A stretch of DNA of 5,710 nucleotides from Gp6-AA40 sp050742535 (lineage in GTDB: Bacteria > Acidobacteriota > Vicinamibacteria > Vicinamibacterales > UBA2999). A model generated the notes under the pieces. That model saw only the letters and a list, made by a program, of their open reading frames with translations. It ran no database searches and was not told the origin of the DNA. Shown piece after piece: positions 1 through 5,625 of this stretch. A program made the position numbers and the translations under genes. The stretch is taken from contig JBOGIQ010000368.1 of the NCBI GenBank assembly GCA_050742535.1, forward strand, positions 1 to 5,710, read 5' to 3'. Each line of letters opens with the position of its first letter. The first letter of the stretch is position 1.

Positions 1-627
1 GTCGACGACTGTGCGCCCGAGGATGCGGGACAGCGTGGCGGCGAAGTGTGTCATCGATGCGCTGTTCGCGATCAGGCCCTGGAAGGCCCCGCTCACTCCG
101 CATCGAATCTGTTCGCGCGAGACGCGCTCGCTCTGGGGCACGCATTTGCCGGACGTGGGGCGCAGCTCCGGTCGAAGCGTACCGTCCCGCCTGGCGCGAA
201 CGAGCGCCCAGGCGGGCAGTTCTCGCGTTTCGGTGTGCACCTTCAGCGAGAACCGCTCGGCAAGCAGCTTCTGAAGCATCAACGCCGAATCTCCCAGCTT
301 CCTGGCTGGAACCTCCGGCATTTTCGCGAGAATGTCGAACGCTTCGGTGTCGATCCACGACGGTCCACCGACAACGAGAAACTCATCGCGCAGCGCTGGC
401 GTAAGTTCGTCTCCGTCGCTGCCATAGGCGAAACGAACGAGAGTGCGAACGTTGGCGTTTCGCGCAATCCACTGATTGCCGCGCGGCGTGGTGACGCCGC
501 CGCGCGTGCCCCCCGTATTGTTCACCCTGATCGAGGCAACCTCGAACGCCGGAGACGTCACTTGCGCGGCAACGACTGCCGTCAGCAACATCGCCGCCGC
601 TAAACCCTGCCCCATCCGGATCTTCAC
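1..627 (-). CDS. DUF3738 / TIGR03435 family exported protein, C-terminus cut by window edge
   Basis: This minus-strand frame has no stop through the left edge, giving 209 codons of an incomplete gene. The GTG start at 627 gives an N-terminus beginning MKIRMGQGLAAAMLLTAVVA, a signal peptide with basic residues before a hydrophobic stretch. An ATG four codons later (615) is possible but loses those charges, and neither has a strong ribosome binding site. Family hallmarks follow: FEVASIR at residues 28-34, WIARNANVRTLVRFAYG at 53-69, a GGPSWIDTEAFDILAKMP block at 87-104, LMLQKLLAERFSLKVHTETR at 116-135, a Cys pair at 162 and 176, and LSRILGRTVVD at 199-209, which in relatives is followed by TGL.G.YD. 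About 40-80 residues are probably missing. The molecular function is unknown; relatives are often multi-copy in Acidobacteriota and sometimes fused to M56/BlaR1-type peptidases. It lies 46 bases after the YD-repeat gene and is probably co-transcribed. Family call is firm, start uncertain. Confidence 0.9.
   Translation of the reverse strand, partial: MKIRMGQGLAAAMLLTAVVAAQVTSPAFEVASIRVNNTGGTRGGVTTPRGNQWIARNANVRTLVRFAYGSDGDELTPALRDEFLVVGGPSWIDTEAFDILAKMPEVPARKLGDSALMLQKLLAERFSLKVHTETRELPAWALVRARRDGTLRPELRPTSGKCVPQSERVSREQIRCGVSGAFQGLIANSASMTHFAATLSRILGRTVVD
186..216. repeat. Inverted repeat inside the DUF3738 gene
   Basis: Bases 186-194 (CCCGCCTGG) pair perfectly with 208-216 (CCAGGCGGG). An inner GC-rich trio (195-197 with 204-206) can extend the stem across a one-base bulge, leaving a six-base loop. 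It lies within codons for residues around 138-148 of the DUF3738 protein, so coding constraint and high GC could produce it by chance. No U-rich tract follows on either strand, so it is not a convincing terminator. Confidence 0.3.
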
Positions 628-673
628 TATTCCGTTGAGGATGGTAATCGAAGAAGAACGCGATCGAATCGAG

Positions 674-1930
674 CTATTTCGGCTGGAGCCAGCGCTGGCG
701 GCGCCACGTGCAGAGCGTCCGGACCAGATCCCACTTCGTCCATTCCTCGCTGTCGGGCCGAACATTGGCCGCCGGATGCGTGATGGGCCGTCCCCGGCGG
801 TCAGGACAGGTCAGTGCCACCGCCGTAATGTTGTTCGTCACGCCGTCACGTTCGTATGTGAATGTCAGCGGCTGGTAGCCCTCAGCGCCCCAGCTCTCCT
901 CGACGGTATAACCGTTCGCATACGAGTTTCGGCTCCAGGTGGTGTCGGCGCGTTGCGTCTCGGACTGAACGACTCGGCCTCCCGCCACCTTGTACGCAAA
1001 TGCAAACCAGTACGGCTCATACGCGTCGTTCGGATAGGTGTTGACTTGCCTCGTGACCCGGCCGCCCCCGTCGTAGGTGTTCTCGATCAGCATGTCGGCG
1101 GTGTCGATGACGGTCATTTCGTCGCGGTCGGTGTATTTGTAGGAATTGTCCGTGCCGTCGCTGCTGACCGAGCGGGCGATCCGGCCGCGCTCATCGTATT
1201 CGTATCGCACGTCCTCGCCGTCGCTCGCATACGCGCGGCGGATCCGATCCTTGCCGTCGTAGTCGAACGCGATGAAGCGATCCGGCGACGCCTCGATGCG
1301 CAGCAGCCGGCCCGTGCCATCGCGTGTGTAGTCGATGCGATGGCCGTCTTCGTCGCGTTCCCACAGGATCCAGCAGACCGGCGCGTCGCGGTGGCCGCAG
1401 CCCTGAAACATCATCACCGTCCCGTCACGGCGCCGGACGGCCCACCCGGTTCCGGTCCAGCCAAGCCGTGCGCCCTGCCACGCCGACGGCGAGCTACGGT
1501 GTTCGAACAGCGCGTTGGAGTAGGACGTGCCGGGCGAAATCCGTTCGAATCGCACGGGCGCGGTATCCGGCACGACGATCTGCGCCCACTGAAAGCGATC
1601 CGGATCGCCTTCCAGAACGAGCCCGCCGTTATGGGTGGTGCCGATACCGAACTCCCGCTGGACGTTGAATCCCGAGCGATAGGTTCGCCGCAGGAACAAC
1701 GTCGGCGTGCCGCGGACGATCAGGTCTTCGTCCTCGCGGAAGTACAACCCGGTGCTGAGGCTGATATAGCCCTTGTGCAGCGGCTGGTACTCCGGATCCA
1801 GATCGTGCGGCTGCGGCATCATCGGCGCGGGCCACAGCAGCAGCAACCCGCCGGATCGAATCGGGCCGATGAATGGCGTCGCGGCCAGAAGCGCGAAGCC
1901 CACCACCGCACCGACGAGGAGCTTGCGCAT
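674..1930 (-). CDS. Small exported YD-repeat (Rhs-like) protein, 418 aa
   Basis: ATG at 1930 is preceded by TGAGAG four bases upstream, and the product begins MRKLLVGAVVGFALLAATPF, a signal peptide or N-terminal anchor. A second hydrophobic Leu run lies at residues 29-33. Residues about 54-103 (GYISLSTGLYFREDEDLIV, then LFLRRTYRS) match the header that opens Rhs/YD-repeat proteins (DUF6531-like, typically VNLATGN.. then L.RTYNS). YD-type repeats follow around residues 197-295: DYTRDGTGRLLRI, FDYDGKDRIRR, YEYDERGRIARSV, then degenerate YKYTDRDEM and NTYDGGGRVTRQ. The C-terminus (375-418) is Trp- and Arg-rich and unrecognised. Classical Rhs proteins exceed 1000 residues, with a long beta-shell, a core-closing DPxG motif and a C-terminal toxin. 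None of these is visible, so this is a mini-YD protein, probably a surface or periplasmic structural or binding protein rather than a polymorphic toxin. It sits between a hydrolase and a DUF3738 gene on the same strand. Fold is well supported, role unknown. Confidence 0.82.
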   Translation of the reverse strand: MRKLLVGAVVGFALLAATPFIGPIRSGGLLLLWPAPMMPQPHDLDPEYQPLHKGYISLSTGLYFREDEDLIVRGTPTLFLRRTYRSGFNVQREFGIGTTHNGGLVLEGDPDRFQWAQIVVPDTAPVRFERISPGTSYSNALFEHRSSPSAWQGARLGWTGTGWAVRRRDGTVMMFQGCGHRDAPVCWILWERDEDGHRIDYTRDGTGRLLRIEASPDRFIAFDYDGKDRIRRAYASDGEDVRYEYDERGRIARSVSSDGTDNSYKYTDRDEMTVIDTADMLIENTYDGGGRVTRQVNTYPNDAYEPYWFAFAYKVAGGRVVQSETQRADTTWSRNSYANGYTVEESWGAEGYQPLTFTYERDGVTNNITAVALTCPDRRGRPITHPAANVRPDSEEWTKWDLVRTLCTWRRQRWLQPK

Positions 1931-1982
1931 CAGGCTCTCAGATGACGATTCCGAACGTGAATCACAGTTTTGTTGCTGGCAG

Positions 1983-2009
1983 GCCGCCCAGCGGGCCAGG
2001 ACGGGCGGC
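1983..2009. repeat. GC-rich stem-loop in the 140-base gap between hydrolase and YD gene
   Basis: GCCGCCC at 1983-1989 pairs perfectly with GGGCGGC at 2003-2009 across a 13-base loop. A competing short stem, GCCC (1986-1989) with GGGC (1993-1996), is also possible. No T-run follows on the minus strand. It may be part of a processing or attenuation region between two co-directional genes, or just GC-rich chance. Confidence 0.3.
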
Positions 2010-2027
2010 AGTGCGAAAGCTGTGCCT

Positions 2028-2049
2028 CGCGAACCCGACAGGGTTCGCG
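2028..2049 (-). terminator. Perfect 9-bp hairpin just after the hydrolase stop (candidate terminator or attenuator)
   Basis: CGCGAACCC at 2028-2036 is the exact reverse complement of GGGTTCGCG at 2041-2049, with a four-base GACA loop. The hairpin begins 21 bases downstream of the hydrolase stop codon on the minus strand, where a terminator or 3' end stabiliser would lie. The minus-strand sequence after it (AGGCACAGCTTTCG) is not U-rich, so it is not a canonical intrinsic terminator. Partial termination or mRNA stabilisation within the three-gene unit is equally possible. Confidence 0.4.
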
Positions 2050-2070
2050 CCATGGTGGCGGGAAGGGGAG

Positions 2071-3534
2071 CTATTCCGGTCCGTAGCGCCGTGGGACGGG
2101 CAAATCGATTGCGTCCCACTTGTATTCCTGCTGGATCAGCCGCAGGACTTGCGGGATGAGCGCGTCCCCGCCCGCGCCGTTGGTCATGATGGCCGCGCCG
2201 TATCCTTTGGTGCTGTGCGCGAACAAAGAGGCTCGGAACCCAAACGTGCTGCCGTTGTGCAGGAAATACCAGCCCTCGCCCAGCTTCAGGATGGCGAAGC
2301 CGACGCCGTAGCCTCCAACGCCGACCGGCGTAATCATCTCCCGCGCCACAGCGGGTGAGAGCACGCGCGACGGACGACCGCGTAGAGCAAGCTGGACGTC
2401 GATCGCGAACTTGGCCAGGTCCGTAGGCGTTGTCCAGAGTCCGGCGGCCGCCTGTTCGGGAAAGACCCGCCACGGCTCGTTCGTCTGCGGTTTCGTGCCG
2501 GTGGGACCATGAGCGTGCGCGGCCTGCGACTGGCGCGCGACCGGCAGCGGCTGTTCGAATGTGCTGTCGGTCATCTCGAGCGGAACGAAGATCCAATCCC
2601 GCGCAATTTGTGCGAACGGTTTGCCGACCGCGTCCATGAGCGCGAGCTGCTGCACCATCACCGCGCCACCGGAGTACTCTTCTGCCGTCATCGGTGCGCG
2701 TTCCAGTCGAACCCGCCGAGTGTTCGAGGGCGGGAGGCCGTCGAGAATCTGCGGCAGCGTGGGCAGCGGAGTCCCTGGCGTGTAGCCGGGGAACCCGAAG
2801 CCGTCGCCCGTGCCGGAGACGTGACTCATCAGGGTGCGGGGCGTGACCGGACCATCCCTGGTGAATTCGCCAACGGGAAGCTTCCACGATTTGAGAATCG
2901 TGTTGACGTCCTGGTCCAGCGTGAATCGTTTCTCCTGAACGGCCTTCAGCGACGCCATGGCGGCAACGGTCTTACTGATCGAACCGGCCTGGAACATCGT
3001 GCGGGTCGTGACCGCCGTCCGCGTCTCGGAATCGGCGACGCCATAGGCGAACACACGGGCCACCGTGAAGTCCTTGATCACGGCAATGCTCACGCCGGGC
3101 ACGTTCGTCTGCTTGAGCAATTGCTGCATCAGAGCGGCATCCGACACGCCGCCGGTAACCGTCTGTAGGCGATTGACTCGGCGCGCGACGAGTCGGATCG
3201 GCTCAGGGGAGAGGCCGACGGCCCTGAACACGATCTCTGAGCCCGACAGTTCGCCGGTAAGAGAGATTGCCTGCTTGTTGTCGTTGTTGACGCCAGTCAG
3301 GGTGACGAGGGCTCCCTCGACGCGTCCTCCACTGATCGTGAGTGGAGCCCCCTCCACGGTTCCGGTGACCGAAGGGCCCTCGACGATGAGGTCCATGGTG
3401 AACTGGAGAAGCGCCCCGTCGGGCGTGCCGTCCGGCACCACGCTAACCGCACGCCAATAACCAGCGACGCCGCCCTGCGTCAGAACGTCCTGGGTGATGA
3501 CGGCGAGCAGGATCAGCGGAAACAGCTTCTTCAT
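2071..3534 (-). CDS. Secreted serine hydrolase, beta-lactamase (class C / PBP-like) family, with N-terminal beta domain
   Basis: ATG at 3534 has GGAGAG four bases upstream and opens a signal peptide (MKKLFPLILLAVITQDVLTQ), so the 487-residue product is exported. Residues about 24-118 form an all-beta region (GYWRAVSVVPDGTPDG, VTGTVEGAPLTISGGRVEG, GELSGSEIVFRAVG) like the add-on domain seen on many acidobacterial hydrolases. The catalytic domain runs from about 130 to 470. The nucleophile motif SxxK is S185-I-S-K188, the SHVSG segment is at 237-241, the second motif is Y287-S-G rather than Y-x-N, and the third motif is H426-N-G in place of KTG. The HxG variant is common in this esterase/peptidase-like branch, and Y-S-G occurs there as well. 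Substrate cannot be read from sequence; a D-amino-acid peptidase, esterase or true beta-lactamase is each possible, and drug resistance should not be assumed. It is the first gene of the minus-strand cluster and divergent from the winged-helix gene. Confidence 0.93.
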   Translation of the reverse strand: MKKLFPLILLAVITQDVLTQGGVAGYWRAVSVVPDGTPDGALLQFTMDLIVEGPSVTGTVEGAPLTISGGRVEGALVTLTGVNNDNKQAISLTGELSGSEIVFRAVGLSPEPIRLVARRVNRLQTVTGGVSDAALMQQLLKQTNVPGVSIAVIKDFTVARVFAYGVADSETRTAVTTRTMFQAGSISKTVAAMASLKAVQEKRFTLDQDVNTILKSWKLPVGEFTRDGPVTPRTLMSHVSGTGDGFGFPGYTPGTPLPTLPQILDGLPPSNTRRVRLERAPMTAEEYSGGAVMVQQLALMDAVGKPFAQIARDWIFVPLEMTDSTFEQPLPVARQSQAAHAHGPTGTKPQTNEPWRVFPEQAAAGLWTTPTDLAKFAIDVQLALRGRPSRVLSPAVAREMITPVGVGGYGVGFAILKLGEGWYFLHNGSTFGFRASLFAHSTKGYGAAIMTNGAGGDALIPQVLRLIQQEYKWDAIDLPVPRRYGPE

Positions 3535-3560
3535 GCGACTCTCCGAGATGGGGGATGGTA

Positions 3561-3574
3561 ACCGGTCTTCCGGT
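3561..3574. promoter_or_regulatory. Dyad upstream of the hydrolase start (possible operator)
   Basis: ACCGG (3561-3565) and CCGGT (3570-3574) are perfect inverted arms around TCTT, 27-40 bases upstream of the hydrolase ATG in the 161-base divergent region. A second symmetric element, GAGGCG-CA-CGCCTC, lies at 3597-3610. Either could bind a regulator such as the divergently encoded winged-helix protein. Short GC palindromes are common by chance here and I found no convincing -35/-10 pair, so this is only a pointer. Confidence 0.2.
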
Positions 3575-3681
3575 GATTACGGCTGCGTTGTCTCCGGAGG
3601 CGCACGCCTCAACGATTGCGCGTTTACGGGAGTACCGTTTCGCCTTGCGATCGCGGCATTGACCTTGCCTTCAAAATGTGC

Positions 3682-3687
3682 GGGAGG
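3682..3687 (+). promoter_or_regulatory. Ribosome binding site GGGAGG that fixes the winged-helix start
   Basis: GGGAGG lies eight bases before the ATG at 3696. The longer reading from GTG at 3678 would place this site inside its own coding sequence, so 3696 is the better start. Confidence 0.75.
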
Positions 3688-3695
3688 CAAACCCA

Positions 3696-3932
3696 ATGGG
3701 GCAGGAAAGGCGTAACATCAGGAGCCGCGCCGCGATCGTGCAGCGCGTGATCGACGGCGTCGTCCAGAATCCAAGCGTCACGCTGACCGTCAACACGCTG
3801 CAGGAGTGGCTTGGCGTGCCCAGAGACGGCGCCCAGCGAATCCTGCACCGGTTGATCGCATCGGGCCTCGTCCGGGAAGTGCAGAGAGGCGTGTGGGCGA
3901 GGGCGGCCCTTGGCGCGCCTTCCTGGTACTGA
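3696..3932 (+). CDS. Small winged helix-turn-helix protein, 78 aa (putative DNA-binding regulator)
   Basis: The product has a basic N-terminus (MGQERRNIRSR), a first helix (about residues 12-24), then a helix-turn-helix: TVNTLQEWLGVP at 31-42, recognition helix RDGAQRILHRLIASG at 43-57, and a beta wing GLVREVQRGVWAR at 57-69. This order, with the G-L-V-R-x-V-x-R-G-V/Y wing, resembles the N-terminal DNA-binding domain of AbiEi-type antitoxins and other compact wHTH regulators. No effector domain or metal site is visible, and the C-terminus (AALGAPSWY) is short. It is the only plus-strand gene in the middle of the window, divergent from the hydrolase and convergent with the dehydrogenase, with no toxin partner beside it. 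It may be a local regulator of either neighbour or a stand-alone DNA-binding protein. The fold is likely and the target is unknown. Confidence 0.75.
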   Translation: MGQERRNIRSRAAIVQRVIDGVVQNPSVTLTVNTLQEWLGVPRDGAQRILHRLIASGLVREVQRGVWARAALGAPSWY

Positions 3933-3947
3933 GGGTCGCCGCGGCCT

Positions 3948-5269
3948 CTACCTGAGCGCGAACACGTGCAACGACTCGTTGTTGCCCTGGCCGTTCGCTG
4001 CCGCAACGACTGCAACGTATTGTCTGCCGTTCCGGCCCGTATAGGTGATCGGAACGGCGGTGACGTTGTAGTCGAAACGAACTGACCAGAGCTCCTTGCC
4101 CGTCGCGGATTCGAACGCCCGCAAGCGTTGATCGCGCGTCGCGCCGATGAAGAGCAGGCCGCCCGCGGTCACCATCGGGCCGCCATAGCCGGGCGAGCCC
4201 ACGTTCTTCCTGCCCTCTGGCATGTTGTCGTTGACGCCCAGCGGAACGCGCCACGCGAACTCCCCGGTGGCCGCATTCACCGCCATCAGGCTGGCCCAGG
4301 GAGGGCGGAAGCAGGGCAGGGTGCCCAGCGAACGTCCGCCCGCATCGACCGCCGGGGCGCTCAATGTGCCACCACTCTGTTGTACGTACGGAAACTCGGT
4401 GTCCTTCGTGTGCTCGGTGTAGCGTGGGTTCGGTGCAATCCACCCGGTGGATGGTTCATCCTTCGAGTTGACGAAGATAAACCCGAGCTGCGGATCCACT
4501 GCGGTGCCGCCCCAGTTCACGCCCCCTGTCATTCCCGGAAAGACTATCGACGGCGGGCCGCCGTTCGGCCGGTAATTCCAGGGCGTGTACGGTCCGTCAT
4601 TACGGAACTGGATCTTGTCCCACAGCGCGCGGCACGCGTCGGCATGCCTGGGTGTTGTGTCCTCAGCGGTGACCAGATCGTCCCGGGTCATGCTGACCCG
4701 TGCGAGCGGGCCGGGCTTCCTGGGCATGGGCTGTGTCGTCGGATACCACTCGCCGGGAACATCTGCCCTGGCCTGTGGCCGTTCGTCCACACCATGGATA
4801 GGCGCGCCGTTCTCGCGGTTGAGGATGAACATCCAGCCTGACTTGCCGACCTGTGCGAGCGCGGGGATCGTCCGGCCGTCGCGTCTGATAGCGATCAGGC
4901 CGGGCGCCGGCGGGAGGTTGTAGTCCCAGATCTCGTGGCGGATGTTCTGGAAGTGCCACTTCAGCTTGCCCGTCTGTGCGTCGAGCGCGACGGTCGAGTT
5001 GCTGAACAGGTTATCGCCGGGCCGATCGCCGCCGTAGTAGTTCATCCCCGGGCCGCTGACGGGCAGGTAGACGAGGCCGCGCCGCTCATCGACCGTCAGC
5101 GTGAACGACCAGACGTTGTTGCCGGTGCGATCTGGGTAAGAGGTGAGTAGCGTGTGCCGGCGAGGTCGCGATTGTAGGTAGGCCAGTCGCCACCCGTGTT
5201 CCGCTGCGGCTGAGCACTGACGAGGTGCACAACGAACGCGGCACCTGCCATGCCCGCGATTACCCGCAT
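3948..5269 (-). pseudogene. PQQ-dependent dehydrogenase (membrane glucose dehydrogenase-like), broken by internal deletion and frameshift
   Basis: The ATG at 5269 opens a signal peptide (MRVIAGMAGAAFVVHLVSAQ) and the N-terminal PQQ propeller motif DWPTYNRDLAGTRYSPLTQI, residues 28-47. Past 5129 that frame loses similarity and stops at 5096. In another frame, from 5141, the sequence resumes with SYPDRTGNNVW, RRGLVYLPVSGPG, NYYGGDRPGDNLFSNS, WDYNLPPAP, GGVNWGGTAVDP, PCFRPPWASL, GSPGYGGPMVTAGGLLFIGA and GRNGRQYVAVVAA, ending at 3948. The Asp of IWDY (codon 4925-4923) and the Lys of QVGKSG (codon 4844-4842) are 27 residues apart, the same spacing as Asp466 and Lys493 of E. coli Gcd as I recall them, so the catalytic pair is kept. 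About 170-200 residues that relatives carry between LTQI and RTGNNVW are absent. No CxxCH heme motif is present. An intact version would oxidise a sugar or alcohol in the periplasm. As written it cannot give a complete protein; an assembly error is a real alternative. Confidence 0.88.
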
Positions 5270-5277
5270 GCCGCCGG

Positions 5278-5283
5278 ATTCTA
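5278..5283 (-). promoter_or_regulatory. Candidate -10 box TAGAAT placed for leaderless start of the dehydrogenase
   Basis: On the minus strand TAGAAT (five of six matches to TATAAT) lies eight bases before the ATG at 5269, so transcription would start at or within a base or two of the start codon. This would explain why no useful Shine-Dalgarno is present there, the only candidate GGCGG being almost against the ATG. No clear -35 is visible, so confidence is modest. Confidence 0.35.
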
Positions 5284-5594
5284 TCAAGCGACTCGCCGGA
5301 AACGTGTTGCGCGTTGACCGTCGACGCGGCCCGGGTCCTGTCGCAACGTGATCGCGCAGACCGTACATCGGACCCGCAGGCGTAGTTGCGTCGGCGCCGC
5401 CTCTATTGCCAATGACGCTCGATGCAACTGGTTACCGCACACGATTTGAAGGCTGTCGCACGAATCACCCAAGGCGACGACGTACCCGCAAGTCCGTGTC
5501 GGAGGGTTCGATTTTCCACGTTGCGAACCCGGAGCTGCGAGCAGGCTTGCCCGGTGAGTTGGCCGCCGGTGGGCTGAACACGGCGAATCGGATC
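5284..5594. other. Non-coding or unassigned stretch of about 310 bases
   Basis: I checked both strands and found no frame with family-like protein sequence; the open frames here are Arg/Pro/Cys-rich shadows typical of GC-rich DNA. The only structure is a 7-bp inverted repeat, GGGTTCG (5504-5510) with CGAACCC (5524-5530), around a 13-base loop. The GGGTTCGATT segment resembles a tRNA T-loop, but no acceptor, D or anticodon arm can be built around it. It presumably holds the upstream region of the minus-strand dehydrogenase and of whatever lies to the right. Confidence 0.5.
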
Positions 5595-5600
5595 TATAGT
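5595..5600 (+). promoter_or_regulatory. Weak promoter-like -10 box TATAGT
   Basis: TATAGT matches five of six bases of the -10 consensus in an otherwise GC-rich stretch. The best upstream partner is CTGAAC at 5574-5579, only three of six matches to TTGACA with a short 15-base spacer. It could drive a plus-strand transcript starting near 5607 and leading into the right edge. Confidence 0.25.
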
Positions 5601-5625
5601 GGGCACGGCGCGTCAGGGCGCCGCC

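Noticed and set aside
674..1930. Polymorphic toxin / type VI Rhs effector interpretation
   Set aside because: No PAAR, no DPxG core-closing motif, no C-terminal toxin domain and no immunity gene next to it.
476..1945. A long plus-strand open frame (489 codons) opposite the YD-repeat gene
   Set aside because: Its product is an Arg/Ala/Val-rich low-information sequence with no family motifs, while the minus strand gives clear YD repeats; it is an antisense shadow of GC-rich codon use.
1931..2887. Upstream extension of the YD-gene frame to an ATG at 2887, giving a 737-residue product
   Set aside because: The extra 319 residues lie out of frame inside the hydrolase gene and read as composition-biased nonsense; the signal peptide and ribosome binding site at 1930 mark the true start.
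3678..3695. Longer GTG start for the winged-helix gene
   Set aside because: The GGGAGG ribosome binding site at 3682-3687 would fall inside the coding sequence and is ideally placed for the ATG at 3696.
3790..4443. Minus-strand 217-codon frame overlapping the dehydrogenase
   Set aside because: It is an out-of-frame shadow of the PQQ gene and the antisense of the winged-helix gene, without recognisable motifs.
5270..5368. Longer start at 5368 for the dehydrogenase
   Set aside because: The extension is Arg-rich and would place the clear signal peptide internally; the ATG at 5269 directly precedes it.
5490..5530. tRNA or tRNA-derived attachment site suggested by GGGTTCGATTTTCC
   Set aside because: The candidate T-stem needs two G-T wobbles, and no D arm, anticodon arm or acceptor stem can be formed nearby.
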